From assembly GCA_026261815.1 (NCBI GenBank), contig JAMPIT010000258.1, forward strand, positions 9,725,501 to 9,789,500: 64,000 nt of DNA, read 5' to 3'. The notes under the pieces are model-generated. The model saw only the letters and a list, made by a program, of their open reading frames with translations, was not told the origin of the DNA and did not search any database. This DNA comes from Monarcha castaneiventris obscurior. Its lineage: Eukaryota > Chordata > Aves > Passeriformes > Monarchidae. Of the stretch, positions 60,186 through 64,000 are shown piece by piece (position 1 is the first letter of the stretch; every line of letters begins with the position of its first letter). Made by a program: the position numbers and the translations under genes.

Positions 60186-62326
60186 ACACAGGGTCGGGAT
60201 CAGAAGGCATGCTGCTGTGCAGATGGGAGTTATGAAAGCTCATGAAGAACAGACACAGACTAAACAGTGCACACATGTATATTGTGCACAGGGGTGCAAA
60301 ATGAGCTGGAGGTGATGTAGGAATGGTGTGAATTTATAGCAAAACTGAGAGATCCATAAGATTTCTCCCTAAAGTAGTTTAACTACTGAGTGTCCATGAC
60401 AAAGATATTGTTGGCAGTTAAAACAGGCATCTCTTAAATAGCTGACATTTTTGTTTCAGAGACTATGCAGTGACTACATTGCTAACTAATCCTAATAAGC
60501 CTCCTTTCCAAGTTGTATAAAAATGGTTTATGAGTTCTGGCCTTAGCAGTGGCATAAAACTTCCCTAGAATATCCATCCAGCGATGCTTTGTCCTCCCCT
60601 CTGCTGTTGGGGACTGTCACACTTGTGCATACTGTCATTCCCAGCCAGGGAAGTTCAGGCTTCCTGAGTGAGCGGGTTAAATGTGCTGCCACATTCGCAG
60701 CATGCTGATTGTGAAGTCTACCCATAAGCAGCAGTTCATAACCTTGTGGAAATATTTTTACATGCTCCACGCAGAGAAAATAACCACTTCTGCTCTGCTA
60801 GAGCTCAGCCACATGAAAGAGCCAGGAAGGGCACCCCAATGGATGCTGAGAAAGGAGGAGGTCTTGTGCCCAGTGCTGCAGGCAAATATGGCACCTCTGC
60901 CATCATATCAGGAAGTTAAGATGTGGATAGTCAGTGTTGTTTTGAGATCCCTGCTTGCACTTGCTGTGAGGTGGTGATAGCCCGTGGGAGCACACTAATG
61001 GGTATAGTCCAATCCCTTCTCACACACTTTGCTAGGATTCTCTCCCAATACAAGGACTTCAAGCATGTCCCCCTCCCCAAGGTGCTTGCTATCTTAGGCA
61101 CATCCTGAGCTCTGGGTCTCCTTTTCCCTTTGCTAACCGTTCTTCTAAGACCCTGACTGATCACTTTCCCATACATCTCTCTCCTGTTCCTTCACTCCCT
61201 CAATCCATCTGCTCCAAGCCACAGTAGTCATCTCTCACTGGACACTGAATTTACTGTTACCTTTACACTCTCAAGACATACCTATTCCCCAGAAGGGTTT
61301 GAAAGCAAAGGGATTAATTCTGGTTGAACTGTGAAAAAATCCTCAGCTGAACCATGGGGCCACCAGCACTGAGAACTGGTGATTGTTGGATGTAAGGCAG
61401 AAGTAAGATCTCTACTGCCTGCCTGTTCTGTGGGCTGGAGGCCCCAGCTGTGGACCAGAGCTGATCTGCCTGAAGCTACCACCAGCCCCCTGGGTGAGCT
61501 GCACATCCCACCCTGGGCGCAGCTGGAGCACTCAGCTCATGGGGAGCATCGTTGCTAGCAACCCATGGGCTCAGCTGATGGCTGCACAGCAGGGCCGACC
61601 TGGCACCTGGGAGAAATTGTGAGGTGCTCCTGGCCTTAGGGGCCACAGTGTGGTCGCCCTGGTCTCCAGTGATCATGTAAGTAAAGCTTGGCTGAGGAGA
61701 GAACAGGCCTTGACTGGAAAGTCCCACTGCTCTGTAAACACAAACAAATCAGCCCCCATCACCTGCTTCCCTTCTTTATCTGTACATGTAATTTAAAACA
61801 CCCTCCAGCCTCCCAAAGTCAAGCTTCAGCTGCTTCCCATCCCCTTAAGCCCCTTTAGTTCCTCTCCCCCCCAACCTGGCTGCTTTTCCAGAGCCAACCA
61901 TCACTGCAGAGACAAGTTGCTCTTCTCTCCCACTCTCTGATCCTTTCTGTCCTGGGTGAATGTGGTGGGAACCACCCACAGCGTGTTTTCGTGCATGCGT
62001 TTCTGCAGCCACCCCTCCCCCACGCCCAGTTTTTTAAGTTAAACTATCTCTTGCTTTAAAGAGAGCAAATACACAGCAGTGGCTTTCATCACTGCTGTAT
62101 AATAGAGCAGTAATTCTGTGCCAGGGACTGTTTTCTATTTTATTTTAAAGGGTTTATAAAACAGTGTATGTAATTGAGTGAGTAAACTGAACGTTTTCTG
62201 GAGCCCCTGAGGGCTGAAACTTCGTGGTGGTCCTGGGCCTAGGCCCTAACCCTTTTTTTTTCCTCTCTTTTTTTTTTCCTCCCTTTCCCCTCCTTCCCCT
62301 CCTCCTTTACAACCCAGCGTTGCCAC

Positions 62327-62343
62327 CAGCAGCAGCAGCAGCA
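62327..62343. repeat. Short (CAG)n repeat
   Basis: About five and two-thirds copies of CAG on the + strand, preceded by a C/T-rich stretch at 62252-62303. Confidence 0.9.
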
Positions 62344-63554
62344 ATCTGTCTGGGGCTAATTGAGCAAACAACAAGGAGATGCTTTCACATGGCTTTTAAA
62401 GGAATGCTCCGGCATCCCCTTTCTGTGAGCGGCTTGGCAGGAACCTGCCAGGAAGGCTGGGGAGCGCTGGGTCCCCGGCCCCCGGCCTGCTGGTGGGGTT
62501 TGTGCTGGGCTGCGCAGTCATTTCCGCCCCTCTGTTTATTTGCATTACAATTTGTTTTTAGCCAAGCACCAAAAGCTGCTCTGCTCTCTAGCTCGCCTTG
62601 TGCGTATGTTTTTAAGGGGCTAGTGTACAGTATGTGTAAACAAATGTCTTCCCAAGCAGGAACGCATATATAACGAGTGACAGGTTTTTGATTTACACTC
62701 AGTAAAGTCTCCGTGGACACTCAGTTCAAGCACCCAGGCTGACTTCAGGCTGGGCTGCGTCAGCAAGTTGAAGCAAAGTGCTAATCAGGAGTTTGAATGT
62801 GTTGATCAGCTCTGGATTTGCTTAGCACCAGATGCTCCCAATCTGAGAAGATCTAGTTGAACATGATTTAAGGTTGAAGAGTCCAACTCTTAAGGCTTTC
62901 TCAGAGTCCTTTCTCTAATCCCTCTTCTTTCTCTGTGGGCTGAATGCATCTGTAACCCTGCCAGTGTCAGATAAAAGGCAGCCTGGTAAGAAATCCCTAA
63001 TGGGGAGCTGGGGAAGGAGAAAGGGAGCTGAACAGCAAAGCATGTGAGGTACTTCTCCCTCCTCCCCCAGAGTTTCAGGCAGAGTTTCTGCAGGAACTGA
63101 GCTTGCTGGTACCAGCCAGAGCCACTGGCAACTGGCAGCCACGTCTGATAATGAAACGCTACCCACAGCTCAGCTCCTGGCACACACACTGGTGTCTGAA
63201 TTCCCTTCGCTCCGCAAGGAGGGCTTTGGGAATGGAAGAGGGAAGCAGGGTGAATCCTTATCTGCCTATCGCATCCCCTTGGGGTGCGGAATGGGGCTTT
63301 GTTTCTAGCAAAACCATTCCCTTTATCGCCTGAAAACTTTCTTGCGGATTTTCGACAGGCAGATTCATGTGTTTTCTTTAAGCCTTTACAAGAAGAAATG
63401 AGTTTGGTGATTTCACGTGAGTCTGAGGTAGCAGTGACATACCATGTGTGCCCGCTTTGGGGAACCTGGGCCACAGGGATCAAGGAGGAGATGAAACAGG
63501 CAGAGGGATGAGAGATGAGGGAATGCAGGCTCCAATTTCCCATGTGGCTTTGGC

Positions 63555-63680
63555 TGCTTAAGCTCCCTAAACTCACTGCTGCCTTGGTTTCCCCATCTGT
63601 AAAACAGGAATGCTCTTACTCACCCATTCTCAAAAAGCATTTTGAACTCATCAGGTGTAAAAAGCAAGATACCATAAGGC
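63555..63680 (+). repeat. Ancient MIR/L3-like 3' fragment
   Basis: TGCCTTGGTTTCCCCATCTG (63579-63598) and TAAAACAGGAATGCTCTTAC, then AAGCATTTTGAACTCATCAG and GTGTAAAAAGC, follow the order 'ctcggtttccccatctgtaaaacagggataata ... aagtgctttgagatcctcagatgaaaagcgc' of old amniote retroposons. It overlaps the start of a long minus-strand ORF, which is therefore partly repeat-derived. Confidence 0.6.
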
Positions 63681-64000
63681 TGCTGCAAGCACGTCAGTGC
63701 AAAATACAAATAGTTGGTACCACCTCTGCAGCAAGGTGTCTGACAGGACCCATCCCAACTCTGCACATTTAGGACCGTGGAGGATGCTGTCTGAAATGAA
63801 TCAAGAAGTTCCTTATTAAAAAGTATTGCTACAGATAGCCTATATATAGAACCATAAATTGACATGGCTCTCTATAAGCCTAGATGAAGGCATGCTTAAT
63901 CTGCAGAGGCATAATGTAATTACTCTCACTGGATGGTAGCCAGGGTCTTATTCACATCATAGAAATCAACATGATAGGTAGTCTGCTTGGAGAAGGTTCA

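Larger units (their letters stand above)
1..64000 (+). other. EIF2B3: EIF2B3 transcription unit (internal part)
   Basis: Six exons on the + strand encode, in order, the C-terminal half of eIF2B gamma. Seen directly: consensus AG/GT borders, phases that match across every junction, and no in-frame stop over 248 codons. Known of the family: eIF2B is a decameric cytoplasmic factor that exchanges GDP for GTP on eIF2. The gamma subunit pairs with the catalytic epsilon subunit, and the complex is inhibited by phosphorylated eIF2 alpha in the integrated stress response. Recessive human EIF2B3 mutations cause vanishing white matter disease. Inference: neither the promoter and first exons nor the last exon and 3' UTR were found, so the gene runs off both ends of the window. 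In human the downstream neighbour is PTCH2 and the upstream one HECTD3; neither is visible here. Confidence 0.93.
55523..64000 (+). other. EIF2B3: EIF2B3 last intron, 5' part
   Basis: Begins with donor GTAAGT. I searched for codons of the expected terminal exon (family ending RVNEVIVGNDQLMEI) and did not find it, so the intron continues past the window. Seen here: an antisense CR1 fragment at 56663-56790, two long antisense ORFs at 57293-58313, a 26-bp tandem duplication at 59067-59118, L3-like and MIR/L3-like remnants near 60130 and 63560, and a short CAG repeat at 62327-62343. Confidence 0.8.

Noticed and set aside
62890..63576. A 228-codon minus-strand ORF, the longest in the window
   Set aside because: No recognisable domain, low-complexity Ser/Leu-rich composition, its start overlaps an ancient MIR/L3-like repeat, and it lies inside an intron on the opposite strand. 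Long ORFs occur by chance in locally GC-rich DNA.
55523..64000. Search for the terminal EIF2B3 exon
   Set aside because: No stretch encoding the expected RVNEVIVGND-like ending with an acceptor and stop was seen; it probably lies beyond the window.
1..64000. tRNA, rRNA, snoRNA and CRISPR signatures
   Set aside because: No tRNA-type A/B boxes in a cloverleaf context, no convincing paired C/D boxes with terminal stems, and no regularly spaced repeats were found by eye.

Overview
The window is vertebrate nuclear DNA, almost certainly from a bird. It is mostly AT-leaning intronic sequence with few repeats. The recognisable interspersed repeats are fragments of CR1, the dominant avian LINE, plus a few old MIR/L2/L3-like remnants. 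No Alu, L1 or other mammalian repeats were seen. There are no bacterial-style genes, operons, tRNAs, rRNAs or CRISPR arrays.

The whole window appears to lie inside one gene on the + strand, EIF2B3, which encodes the gamma subunit of eIF2B, the guanine-nucleotide exchange factor for eIF2. Six internal coding exons can be read: 17464-17553, 35815-35945, 36589-36782, 40722-40799, 41501-41649 and 55419-55522. Each has AG/GT splice borders. Their phases join without a frameshift or stop into 248 complete codons plus one base at each end, about the C-terminal 55% of the protein. They cover the end of the nucleotidyltransferase-like domain, a charged linker, and most of the C-terminal left-handed beta-helix with its hexapeptide repeats. 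The upstream exons, including the start codon, should lie left of base 1. The short last exon (about 17 codons and the stop) should lie right of base 64000.

Layout: 1-17463 is the tail of an upstream intron; 17554-35814 is an 18.3 kb intron with an antisense CR1; 35815-41649 holds four exons separated by introns of 0.6 to 3.9 kb, one with a MIR-like SINE; 41650-55418 is a 13.8 kb intron with a sense CR1 that looks internally deleted; 55523-64000 begins the last intron, with a small antisense CR1, a 26-bp tandem duplication and an old L3/MIR-like element at its right end.

I found no new multi-gene system. The observations most worth checking are a GT dinucleotide run that makes up most of a splice-acceptor tract, a weak GTCAGT donor, two intronic CpG-rich patches sharing a near-identical 20-21-base motif (with a third, unrelated patch), a compact 18-bp hairpin, a long antisense ORF pair that could be a decayed retroelement, and several intron stretches that look like conserved enhancers by composition only.
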